From assembly GCF_947492365.1 (NCBI RefSeq), contig NZ_CANLMB010000001.1:1974874-2038873 (forward strand): a DNA stretch of 64,000 nt, given 5' to 3'. Of the stretch, positions 16,600-23,272 are shown piece after piece (the first letter of the stretch is position 1; every line of letters starts with the position of its first letter). The translations under genes were made by a program, and so were the position numbers. The notes under the pieces are model-generated. The model made no database searches, was not told the DNA's origin, and saw only the letters and a program-made list of their open reading frames with translations. Source of the stretch: an uncultured Erythrobacter sp. (GTDB lineage: Bacteria > Pseudomonadota > Alphaproteobacteria > Sphingomonadales > Sphingomonadaceae).

Positions 16600-18396
16600 A
16601 TGGCGAAAAAAATCTGTGAGGGTCAGGAATGTTCTGAGTCTGCCGAACGTCTAACTACCATCAGACAATATGAGGCAGATGCGATGGAAGTCGAAGGTTC
16701 AGATAGTTGCACAGGGTTGCAGCAGAAAAATATCTCCCGGTTTGTTCTAGAAAAATTGCTCGCACCTTTTTCAGACACCAATCCTGCACGTATTCGGGCG
16801 CCCCACACGAACTCTCATCTTTTATCAACCTCGTTTGCTGCTCTGCTCACGCTCACCTTGTCAGCGTGTGGTGGTGACGACAGTGGCAGCACAACGCCCG
16901 TTTCGCCTCCGACCAATAACGCACCGGTGGTCGACGCCGGGGCTGATCAAAGCGTGGCGGAAGACGTGATGGTGCAGCTCTCACCGACCGTGAGCGACAC
17001 GGATAATGACGCATTGACCTTTAGCTGGTCCCGAATTTCCGGCCCCTATATGCAGTTCAGCGATAGCATGACCGTAGCTCCGAGTTTCATTGCACCAGAT
17101 GTGGCTTCCCCCCAAGATATCGTGCTTGAGCTTTCGGTCAGCGATGGGACAGAAACCGCAACGGACAGGATCACTGTATCGGTGTCACCCGCCCCGGAAA
17201 ATCCACTTGTCAGTACGACATTCAATGGTGCTTTGATGGCGGCTGACTATTGGGCCGAAGAACCTATGATCCTGTCAGCAGGTATGGGATTTGATAATAT
17301 CATCGCCATTCCAGAGATCACAGAGAGCGCTGTACGTGACGCCGGAGGATCATGGTTTGGTCCAGTCGCATGTACCAATGGTGACGTTGAAACGCTCACA
17401 ACTGCGACCCCCCAGGCCGGGACTGAGAACGTTTCCAAAGGACATTCTTCCTTTGATGATGGCTTACCGCTTGTGTTTAGCTGGCCTGTGGCTTTGGAAA
17501 CGGCGGATGTCAGTGATTTCCAATTTACCCTCAATACGGGTGAGATTGTCTTTCCCAATGCCATTACCTTGCTTCCTAATTGGGAACTTAATGAGCGCAA
17601 TGTCATTGTCGCATTCGGTGATTTCGGCAATCGCGGTCTGAGAAGTGAAGCTGATGCCGTGTTTCCTGTGCGTCTCGATATTGTCGAAGATGCCACACCT
17701 CTCACACTCGTCGGTCCAGGCGCTCAAGAAGTGAGCGCTGTGGGTCTGCACTGGACCACCGATAGATCTGCCTATGATACGGGCCCAGTATTGGTGGGGG
17801 CCAAGCTGAATGCTGTCGGAAATGCCCCGCTTGGTGAAGGTGGTGTACCCGTTCTGGTCCAGAACTCGGGAATCTTCCCGAATGACGAGTTTGCGCTCTA
17901 TGGCGGCGACGCAGATTATCGGCTGCGAGTTTTGACAACTGGTGGTTTCTCCCCCGATGGACTGCGGTCATTGACCCCAGATAGTCATGAGAGTTTTTTC
18001 CGTGTCCATGTGCGAGGGGCCAATGGCCAAACCGTTCTTCTGGAAAAAGTCGGCCAAGATTATCGGGTCGAAGGAGGTACTTTGCGGGTGTTAGGCCTCG
18101 CAGATTTGGGCCAACGCTTGGATCCGGTTGCCGGCATTTATTACGATGACTGTTACAACGAAGATCGCGACAACTATATCGATATCATTCTTGCCGGAGA
18201 CGAAGCGGCTGCACGTAATGTGACCTTCGTCGAAATTCCCGCGCTTGAAGGTGGGTACAGTGCCTTCTTCAACCCAGGCGGCCCCGGACCGACACCCTTT
18301 GATGGAGTGCGCTATACGGCTCCAGGTCCGGCTGACCTGGAACCCGTGATCATTGCTCTGGATGATCCCATGCGTGTTAGCCGTCCTGCCCGATAA
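16600..18396 (+). CDS. Large lipoprotein with Ig/PKD-like domain
   Basis: A lipobox LTLSAC places the lipidated cysteine at about residue 90 of the longest frame, so the first 50 or so residues are probably untranslated. A TTG near 16756 or another non-ATG codon would give a normal signal peptide. After a low-complexity linker comes a PKD/cadherin-like module: NAPVVDAGADQSVAEDVMVQLSPTVSDTDNDALTFSW (read from its pieces). A long beta-rich region without known motifs follows, containing DDCYNEDRDNYIDIIL. It is probably exposed at the outer membrane. It is the last protein gene before the tRNA at the right end of the element. Confidence 0.6.
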   Translation: MAKKICEGQECSESAERLTTIRQYEADAMEVEGSDSCTGLQQKNISRFVLEKLLAPFSDTNPARIRAPHTNSHLLSTSFAALLTLTLSACGGDDSGSTTPVSPPTNNAPVVDAGADQSVAEDVMVQLSPTVSDTDNDALTFSWSRISGPYMQFSDSMTVAPSFIAPDVASPQDIVLELSVSDGTETATDRITVSVSPAPENPLVSTTFNGALMAADYWAEEPMILSAGMGFDNIIAIPEITESAVRDAGGSWFGPVACTNGDVETLTTATPQAGTENVSKGHSSFDDGLPLVFSWPVALETADVSDFQFTLNTGEIVFPNAITLLPNWELNERNVIVAFGDFGNRGLRSEADAVFPVRLDIVEDATPLTLVGPGAQEVSAVGLHWTTDRSAYDTGPVLVGAKLNAVGNAPLGEGGVPVLVQNSGIFPNDEFALYGGDADYRLRVLTTGGFSPDGLRSLTPDSHESFFRVHVRGANGQTVLLEKVGQDYRVEGGTLRVLGLADLGQRLDPVAGIYYDDCYNEDRDNYIDIILAGDEAAARNVTFVEIPALEGGYSAFFNPGGPGPTPFDGVRYTAPGPADLEPVIIALDDPMRVSRPAR

Positions 18397-18614
18397 TTAC
18401 GGCCTTTGTGTTCCTCGTTGAACAGCCACCGCATTGATCTGTCTCGAACTCAAAGGAGAAAGCGAGGTCCGTATCTGGGTCGAAAGCGGAATGGCAGCTT
18501 GCAACCTCCACCGGTCATAAGCCGACGGTCTGCAAACGGCCCACAACAAGACCTGCCCGAAGAGCGCAACCGCTCCTGATGCTAGCAATAAAAATCATTA
18601 TTTCAGATGGTTAG

Positions 18615-18690
18615 TGGTGCCGCTTACGTGACTCGAACACGTGACCTCCGCATTACGAATGCGATGCTCTACCAACTGAGCTAAAGCGGC
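18615..18690 (-). tRNA. tRNA-Thr (anticodon CGU), element-borne
   Basis: 76 nt including encoded CCA. Acceptor GCCGCTT/AAGCGGC, D stem GCTC/GAGC, anticodon stem TCGCA/TGCGG (one T-G pair) with loop TTCGTAA, T stem ACGTG/CACGT. The anticodon CGU reads ACG codons. Its first 27 bases equal those of the broken host tRNA half at 18775-18813, but the anticodon and T stems differ, so it is a separate, foreign copy. It lies 84 bp downstream of the broken half on the same strand and could be transcribed by read-through from the tRNA-Cys promoter. Confidence 0.95.
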
Positions 18691-18694
18691 CCTG

Positions 18695-18716
18695 GCCCTA
18701 CTAAGGCCCTACTAAT
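18695..18716 (+). repeat. Tandem 11-bp direct repeats, right arm-type sites
   Basis: Two adjacent copies of GCCCTACTAAN (18695-18705 and 18706-18716), in the same orientation and period as at 3292-3313. They lie 58 bp from the right core and only 4 bp from the 5' end of the element-borne tRNA. Confidence 0.6.
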
Positions 18717-18774
18717 TTCATTCCCGCCAATCCAGCCCATTGGTTTCATTCATCAATCTAGCGGTGGCCCGCTA

Positions 18775-18813
18775 ATTACGAATGATGTGCTCTACCAACT
18801 GAGCTAAAGCGGC
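18775..18813 (-). pseudogene. 5' half of a split tRNA-Thr(CGU)
   Basis: Minus strand: 5' acceptor strand GCCGCTT, complete D arm, 5' anticodon stem CATCA and anticodon loop TTCGTAA, after which homology to a tRNA stops. Its missing 3' half is at 3127-3172. A short hairpin (AGCGG/CCGCT) follows directly in the element DNA. It lies 32 bp downstream of tRNA-Cys, so the host locus was a tRNA-Cys/tRNA-Thr pair. Confidence 0.9.
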
Positions 18814-18845
18814 AACTCGTCCCGCTTGGAACACGGGAAAGGAAG

Positions 18846-18919
18846 TGGAGGCCCGAGCCGGAATCGAACCGGCGTGCAAGGATTTGCAGTCCTCTGCGTA
18901 ACCACTCCGCCATCGGGCC
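18846..18919 (-). tRNA. tRNA-Cys (anticodon GCA)
   Basis: 74 nt including CCA. Acceptor GGCCCGA/TCGGGCC, anticodon loop with GCA inside CTGCAAA, T loop TTCGATT. All stems pair. It lies directly upstream of the broken tRNA-Thr half. Confidence 0.95.
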
Positions 18920-19078
18920 GAGCCACCCTTTTTCAGGGCGGAAGCGGCCCACTAACGATTCGTAGCCCGAAAGGCAATGCGGCATTCGCCGTCTGGCGCT
19001 GAACGCGTCCTATCCAATGCACTAGATTACGCAACGTCAGTCTGGACCGTGGCAATCGCTTTGGGCACAGCTGCCTAC

Positions 19079-19858
19079 ATGACTATCGCAAGCTTGCTCG
19101 AACCGATCACCGGCCAGCCTGGCCCCGCAACCCTAAGCCACGCTGACAAATGGATGCAGGGGCGGACCTTGTATGGCGGCGCCTCTGCGCTGATCGCTTA
19201 TACCGCCGCGATCCGTGCATTTCCGGACCTCCCTCCCCTGCGGGCCGCGCAAATCGGATTTGTTGCGCCGCTGGGTGAGAGCATCGAAGTCTCAGCAGAG
19301 ATCGTGCGCGAGGGGCGTAATGTTACCCAGGTCCGCAGCGAATTGCGCAATGAGAAGGGCCTCGCGCTGACCGCATTCTGGCTCTTCGCAGCCGGACGCG
19401 AAGCCAATGCAGAGCGCAGCGCTGACCCGGTCGAGAACTGGCCCGGCGCGCCGAAGGATTGCCCTAGCGCAATGGCTCAGCAATGGCCAAGCTTTGTCGC
19501 CAACAATTTCGAACTGCGATTCGCTCAGGACAAGGATGGCGAGCACGGCGCCGTGATCCGCCGCTGGGCGCGGCTGACCGAAGAACATGACTTAGATCCG
19601 GTGAGCAAACTGGTGTTGATGGGTGACGTCATGCCGCCAGGTGCCATGCGGATCATGCAGCGGCGCGGTCCGATCAGCTCGATCAATTGGTCTTTCAACG
19701 TGCTAGACACAGACACTCTGTCACCGGACGGCTGGTACTTGGCCGAGAATGCCAGCCAGCACGCCGATGCCGGCTATTCGTCCGAGCGTCTGCGAATGTG
19801 GGATGCCAAAGGCCGCCAAGTGCTTGACGGCCTGCAATGCGTTGCGGTTTTCGGCTAG
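19079..19858 (+). CDS. Acyl-CoA thioesterase family protein (TesB-like double hotdog)
   Basis: 259 residues from ATG 19079; a longer frame back to 18977 adds 34 residues with no family resemblance. The first hotdog domain has MQGRTLYGGASALIAY and the strand IGFVAPLGESIEVSAEIVREGRNVTQVRSEL, typical of PaaI/TesB-type thioesterases. The second half contains LVLMGDVMPPGAM and SINWSFNVL, as in TesB-like pairs. It should hydrolyse acyl-CoA or a related thioester. It is convergent with an enoyl-CoA hydratase gene three bases away, consistent with acyl-CoA metabolism. Confidence 0.75.
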   Translation: MTIASLLEPITGQPGPATLSHADKWMQGRTLYGGASALIAYTAAIRAFPDLPPLRAAQIGFVAPLGESIEVSAEIVREGRNVTQVRSELRNEKGLALTAFWLFAAGREANAERSADPVENWPGAPKDCPSAMAQQWPSFVANNFELRFAQDKDGEHGAVIRRWARLTEEHDLDPVSKLVLMGDVMPPGAMRIMQRRGPISSINWSFNVLDTDTLSPDGWYLAENASQHADAGYSSERLRMWDAKGRQVLDGLQCVAVFG

Positions 19859-19861
19859 GCC

Positions 19862-20704
19862 CTAGACGTCGACGTCGTCGAACTTGGGCACGCGCTTTTG
19901 CATGCCCGCCATCACCGCTTCCATCTGGTTCGGGGTGCGTATGATGGCAGCTTGCTCGACGCTTTCCTCCATCAGGATCGCATCGGTGTCGCGTTCGAGC
20001 ATTGCCGCATGCAGGCGCTTTGCTGCGCGGATCGCTTGAGGATTGCGATTGGCGATTTCGCGGGCAATCGCAGTGGCGCGGGCGTGCGGATTGTCATCGA
20101 CATAGGTCGCAAGGCCAAGCACCTGCGCCTCTGAACCAGAAAATTCGCGGTTCGTATAGGCAAGCTCGCGCAGCACATCGTCGCGCACCAATCCGCGCCA
20201 CAGCGCATATCCGCCCATGTCGGGGACAAGCCCCCACTTCATCTCCATAACCGCCATGCGCGTGTCTGGATGGGCAATCCGGATATCGGCCCCGCTCGCG
20301 ATCTGCAGACCACCGCCAAAGCACACGCCGTGCAATGCCGCGATCACCGGAACGGGCAATTTGCGCCACTGGGTTGCGACCTGCTGGAACTTGTTCGAAT
20401 TGCCGTAGATGCGATCTGTGATGTCCGGCTCATCAGCGTCGGGCGTACGGCCGAAACTTGCGGTGTCGAGACCGGCACAAAAAGCGCGCCCCTCACCCGA
20501 CAGCACGACCGCGCGCACGCCCTTCATTCGTTCAAGCACACTGCCCGCCTCGATTATGCGCTCAAACATCTCTGGATCGAGCGCGTTCATCTTGTCGCCG
20601 CGGGTAAAGCGAACCAGGGCAACTCCATCGTCGCGCAGTTCGATGCTGACGCGATCATTAGCGGGCATGGTTTGAGTCTGGGCGTGAGCCTGAGCTTGGG
20701 TCAT
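19862..20704 (-). CDS. Crotonase / enoyl-CoA hydratase family protein
   Basis: 280 residues. Crotonase landmarks: GEGRAFCAGLDTASF (first oxyanion-hole loop), GVCFGGGLQIASGADIRIA (second), and MKWGLVPDMGGYALWRGLV. The usual catalytic glutamate pair is not obvious: the position after GLVPD carries MGG, as in enzymes with altered chemistry such as isomerases or hydrolases, so a simple hydratase role is not certain. The first 15 residues are a Gln/Ala-rich tail that may be untranslated; ATG at about 20668 is an alternative start. Confidence 0.8.
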   Translation of the reverse strand: MTQAQAHAQTQTMPANDRVSIELRDDGVALVRFTRGDKMNALDPEMFERIIEAGSVLERMKGVRAVVLSGEGRAFCAGLDTASFGRTPDADEPDITDRIYGNSNKFQQVATQWRKLPVPVIAALHGVCFGGGLQIASGADIRIAHPDTRMAVMEMKWGLVPDMGGYALWRGLVRDDVLRELAYTNREFSGSEAQVLGLATYVDDNPHARATAIAREIANRNPQAIRAAKRLHAAMLERDTDAILMEESVEQAAIIRTPNQMEAVMAGMQKRVPKFDDVDV

Positions 20705-20790
20705 GGTCTTCCTTCGGCTTTGAGCTGGTGAGGTTGCCCTCAGAACTGGCCGAAGCTAGAAACGAAGTCCAGCATCAAGCGCAGTTCGCC

Positions 20791-21180
20791 TCAGCTGCGG
20801 CCATCAAGCCGATAGGAACTGGGCCCAGGCGAAGCTTTCAGCAGATAACCTCCATCTGGATGCGTTTCGAGGAGTCCCGACAGACCGAAGGCCTCCAACT
20901 TGCTGCGCACCCGCGCAACGTGAACTGCGACCGAGTTGGTTTCAGGCTCGAAATGGATGCGCCAGACATCGGCCAGCAATTGCTTGCGCGTCATCCGTTC
21001 ACCGGGTTGCTCAGCCAGTCGCCACAGCAGCTCAAATTCGCGTGGATGGAAGCCAATCCATCGATCATCCACTCGCCCGTCGCGGTGGAACAAGTCCAAC
21101 GTGACATCGCCCGCTTCACGAAAGCGCGGAATCAGTGTGTCGCTTTCTGGAAATTCGTTGCTAACTGCCGATATTGTCAC
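20791..21180 (-). CDS. Winged-helix DNA-binding protein (OmpR-type output domain without receiver)
   Basis: 129 residues. The C-terminal 95 residues form an OmpR/PhoB winged helix: WIGFHPREFELLWRLAEQPGERMTRKQLLADVW and SVAVHVARVRSKLEAFGLSGLLETHPDGGYLL. There is no receiver domain; the N-terminal 30 residues are short and polar. It should bind DNA constitutively or with an unknown partner. Its start overlaps the stop of the RadC-like gene by four bases. It is the last gene of a five-gene operon that also begins with a regulator. Confidence 0.8.
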   Translation of the reverse strand: MTISAVSNEFPESDTLIPRFREAGDVTLDLFHRDGRVDDRWIGFHPREFELLWRLAEQPGERMTRKQLLADVWRIHFEPETNSVAVHVARVRSKLEAFGLSGLLETHPDGGYLLKASPGPSSYRLDGRS

Positions 21181-21611
21181 AGATCGCCCCCTGCACGCAT
21201 CGAATAGACCGAGCTTGTTGTAATAATAAGATGATCGAGCAGCTCGATATCGAGCGCTCTTGCGATGTCTTTCAGCCGCCGCGTCGCTGTGATATCAAAC
21301 GCGCTCGGCCGGCACTGGCCAGACGGATGGTTATGGGCGACGATCATGCCCTCGGCATCCATCGAAAGAGCCAGCTGGAATATCTCGCGCATTCGTAGGG
21401 ACAACGATCCTGCGCGGGCCTGACCCAATGGAGCATCACCAAGAATGGTCTGCTCACCATCAAGAAACACTGCGTGGAACCGCTCACCTTCGTCTGGTTT
21501 GGCAACCACCATCGCACGCAAGAAGTCCACGATCGCGCGTTGCTGCTGCAACGGGCGGTTCGTTTGCGCCTTGGCCGACTGCGCATCGGGAAAACGGGTG
21601 GAATCGATCAT
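21177..21611 (-). CDS. RadC-family JAB/MPN domain protein
   Basis: 144 residues. The metalloprotease-like JAMM signature AHNHPSGQCRPSAFD (about residues 93-107) is complete, as in RadC proteins. The helix-hairpin-helix part normally found at the N-terminus of long RadC is missing. Early names as a DNA repair protein are not well supported for the family, and its true role is unknown. It overlaps the genes before and after by four bases, so it is translated together with a membrane protein and a DNA-binding protein. Confidence 0.85.
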   Translation of the reverse strand: MIDSTRFPDAQSAKAQTNRPLQQQRAIVDFLRAMVVAKPDEGERFHAVFLDGEQTILGDAPLGQARAGSLSLRMREIFQLALSMDAEGMIVAHNHPSGQCRPSAFDITATRRLKDIARALDIELLDHLIITTSSVYSMRAGGDL

Positions 21612-22180
21612 CGCGCCTCATCCTGAGCTACGACCTTGCGCTTCGACAGCAATGCTGACCACGATTTTTTCCGTTCGCCAGGCAAGTCCAGTTTCACGGC
21701 GTTTCGAACATACCGCCAACTGCGATACTCGCCATATTTGCGTTTGCGCATGACGTGTCGGCTCACCCCGGCGGCGAGGAAGATAAGCTGAAACCAGCCC
21801 GGAGCCACAATTAGAAATAAATAGGCAATCGGCGAAATCGCCTCTGACATGCCGCGTGCAAGATGTGCAGTCATGGCGAGCAACTGCATCCCTGCAATCC
21901 ACAATGGATAATTGCGGTTGGCATAGAGCGCCACGATCACCCAGATCACAAGGACCAAGAAGTCGGTGGTCGCCAGAAAGGCGTCAACGCCCTGGAGTTG
22001 ATAGCCCTCGGACCGAATGAAGTTCTTGTAGATCAGCCCTGTCAGCTCGAAGAATATCAGCCACGACGCAGCAATGATTCGTTCTGGAGCACCACCCCAG
22101 AGCAACGCCGCGCCGCATACAGCGATCACGACGATGTCCTGGGCGTAGGTGCGATATTCAGAGGCTAGAAGTTCGAGCAT
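21608..22180 (-). CDS. Integral membrane protein of unknown function
   Basis: 190 residues with five or six hydrophobic helices (e.g. AQDIVVIAVCGAALLWGG, IIAASWLIFFELTGLIY, FLVLVIWVIVALYA, LWIAGMQLLAMTAHLARG, IAYLFLIVAPGWFQLIFLAAGV) and a basic cytoplasmic tail rich in Arg and Lys. No family recognised. Its stop overlaps the RadC-like start, and it follows the 115-residue gene by ten bases. Confidence 0.65.
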   Translation of the reverse strand: MLELLASEYRTYAQDIVVIAVCGAALLWGGAPERIIAASWLIFFELTGLIYKNFIRSEGYQLQGVDAFLATTDFLVLVIWVIVALYANRNYPLWIAGMQLLAMTAHLARGMSEAISPIAYLFLIVAPGWFQLIFLAAGVSRHVMRKRKYGEYRSWRYVRNAVKLDLPGERKKSWSALLSKRKVVAQDEAR

Positions 22181-22190
22181 TCAGTCGTCA

Positions 22191-22538
22191 TCAAACGTAT
22201 TGCGGAACGCCGTCTGTTGCGAGTTCATCACCTGCGACAGCATGAGCGGGAATTTCAGTTGGGACATCGTCGGTGGCCATCTTCTCACGAGCGATCTTGC
22301 TCAGTTCGTCATGCACACGCAGCAGGCTGGTGGACATGGCCATCGCCTGGGATTCGGCCTGGTTGAGTCGCATCAGAGCGCGCTGGCCTTCGACGACTTC
22401 GACTTCGGGGTTCTGGCGCGCGGCCAGCATTGCCTGCTTGAGGCGTGAAAAGGCGATCATTGATTCATCGGCAAGCGCTTCGGCTTCGCGGATCAGTTTT
22501 TTGAGGTTGTAAGCGTCCTGGGTGATACGATCAGTCAT
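22191..22538 (-). CDS. Small helical protein of unknown function
   Basis: 115 residues, soluble, with a long amphipathic helical pattern over the first 85 residues (NLKKLIREAEALADESMIAFSRLK, then ALMRLNQAESQAMAMSTSLLRVHDEL), likely a coiled coil, and a disordered acidic tail. No family recognised. Second gene in the operon, 33 bp after the membrane-tethered LuxR-type gene. Confidence 0.6.
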   Translation of the reverse strand: MTDRITQDAYNLKKLIREAEALADESMIAFSRLKQAMLAARQNPEVEVVEGQRALMRLNQAESQAMAMSTSLLRVHDELSKIAREKMATDDVPTEIPAHAVAGDELATDGVPQYV

Positions 22539-22571
22539 GGAAGGTCTCCGTGTGAAGCTCTTCCCTGCCCG

Positions 22572-23183
22572 TCAGGAAAAGCCCTCTTCATTCACCGGGA
22601 CGGTTGCACGTCCATCCAGCGCCTCGCTGATCGTAACCGCTGCTGTAACCGTCAAAACAATAGCGGCGAGAAACCCGAAGGCGATCCCGACAATAGCAGC
22701 GAGGCGAAACCAGATGGCATGTTCACCATCGAGCACCCGGGGCACGACCCGAGGCTCTCCAGGACGCAGCCAGGGCGCCTGATCAGCCAGTGGGAGAGCA
22801 TCGCTCATCACAAGCTCGCCCGGGTCGTTGCTGCCCGGATTGTTGCCAATCAAGCCGCCAACCGGGACCTGACTTTTGCTGTATGTAGGTTCACTATAGC
22901 CCTGCTGCGGCTGACCTGAAGGATCGGGATTCTCGATAGGGTCGACATTTCCGTCGGCAATTTCAATGCCTTCCGCCGCACGGTGCTTTTCGACCAGATC
23001 GCCAAGGTTCTCCGCCTCGTAGATATCCTTAAGGGCGCGGATGTGCTGGTTAATGCGGGTCTCGGACACGCCGAGCTCCCCCGCAATGACTTTGATCGGG
23101 ACGCGCCGATCGATTCGCTCCATCACGGCGCGCTGTCTTTCAGTCAGCGGTCGCGACGCTGCGGAAGGCATGTCTTGCTCCAT
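22572..23183 (-). CDS. LuxR-type helix-turn-helix protein with C-terminal membrane anchor
   Basis: 203 residues. N-terminal HTH: LTERQRAVMERIDRRVPIKVIAGELGVSETRINQHIRALKDIY (pieces, about residues 13-55). A long Pro/Gly/Asn-rich linker follows, then one membrane helix (RLAAIVGIAFGFLAAIVLTVTAAVTI, about residues 160-185) and a short tail. This is a membrane-tethered transcription factor layout, similar in principle to ToxR but with a LuxR-type domain. It is the first gene of the operon running to 20791. A 20-bp palindrome lies 42 bp upstream of its start and could be an autoregulatory site. Confidence 0.7.
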   Translation of the reverse strand: MEQDMPSAASRPLTERQRAVMERIDRRVPIKVIAGELGVSETRINQHIRALKDIYEAENLGDLVEKHRAAEGIEIADGNVDPIENPDPSGQPQQGYSEPTYSKSQVPVGGLIGNNPGSNDPGELVMSDALPLADQAPWLRPGEPRVVPRVLDGEHAIWFRLAAIVGIAFGFLAAIVLTVTAAVTISEALDGRATVPVNEEGFS

Positions 23184-23224
23184 CTTGCTAGTTAGCTACT
23201 TCTAACAATGCATTTCTACCCAGT

Positions 23225-23244
23225 TTGCTCCGAGATAGGAGCAA
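23225..23244 (-). promoter_or_regulatory. 20-bp palindrome upstream of the LuxR-type gene
   Basis: TTGCTCC-N6-GGAGCAA with perfect 7-base arms. It lies between the AlaC-like gene and the start of the LuxR-type gene, and no T run follows on either strand, so an operator is more likely than a terminator. Candidate binder: the adjacent HTH protein (inference). Confidence 0.45.
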
Positions 23245-23272
23245 TATTCCGTTAACTCCTTGCCTTTGCCAA

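Larger units (their letters stand above)
3164..18783. mobile_element. 15.6-kb integrated element inside tRNA-Thr(CGU), carrying a replacement tRNA
   Basis: The element is bounded by the 9-bp direct repeat ATTACGAAT (3164-3172 and 18775-18783), which is the anticodon loop plus its closing pair of the interrupted tRNA. Just inside each end are two tandem 11-bp copies of GCCCTACTAAN (3292-3313 and 18695-18716), resembling tyrosine-recombinase arm sites. Cargo: exported hydrolases and proteins of unknown function, a LytTR regulator, an IS6-type IS, a VirB2-like gene, an ECF sigma module, a large lipoprotein and an intact tRNA-Thr(CGU). The DNA looks less GC-rich than its flanks by eye. No integrase or recombinase gene is recognisable apart from the IS transposase, so the element is probably decayed or mobilised in trans. 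Confidence 0.85.
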
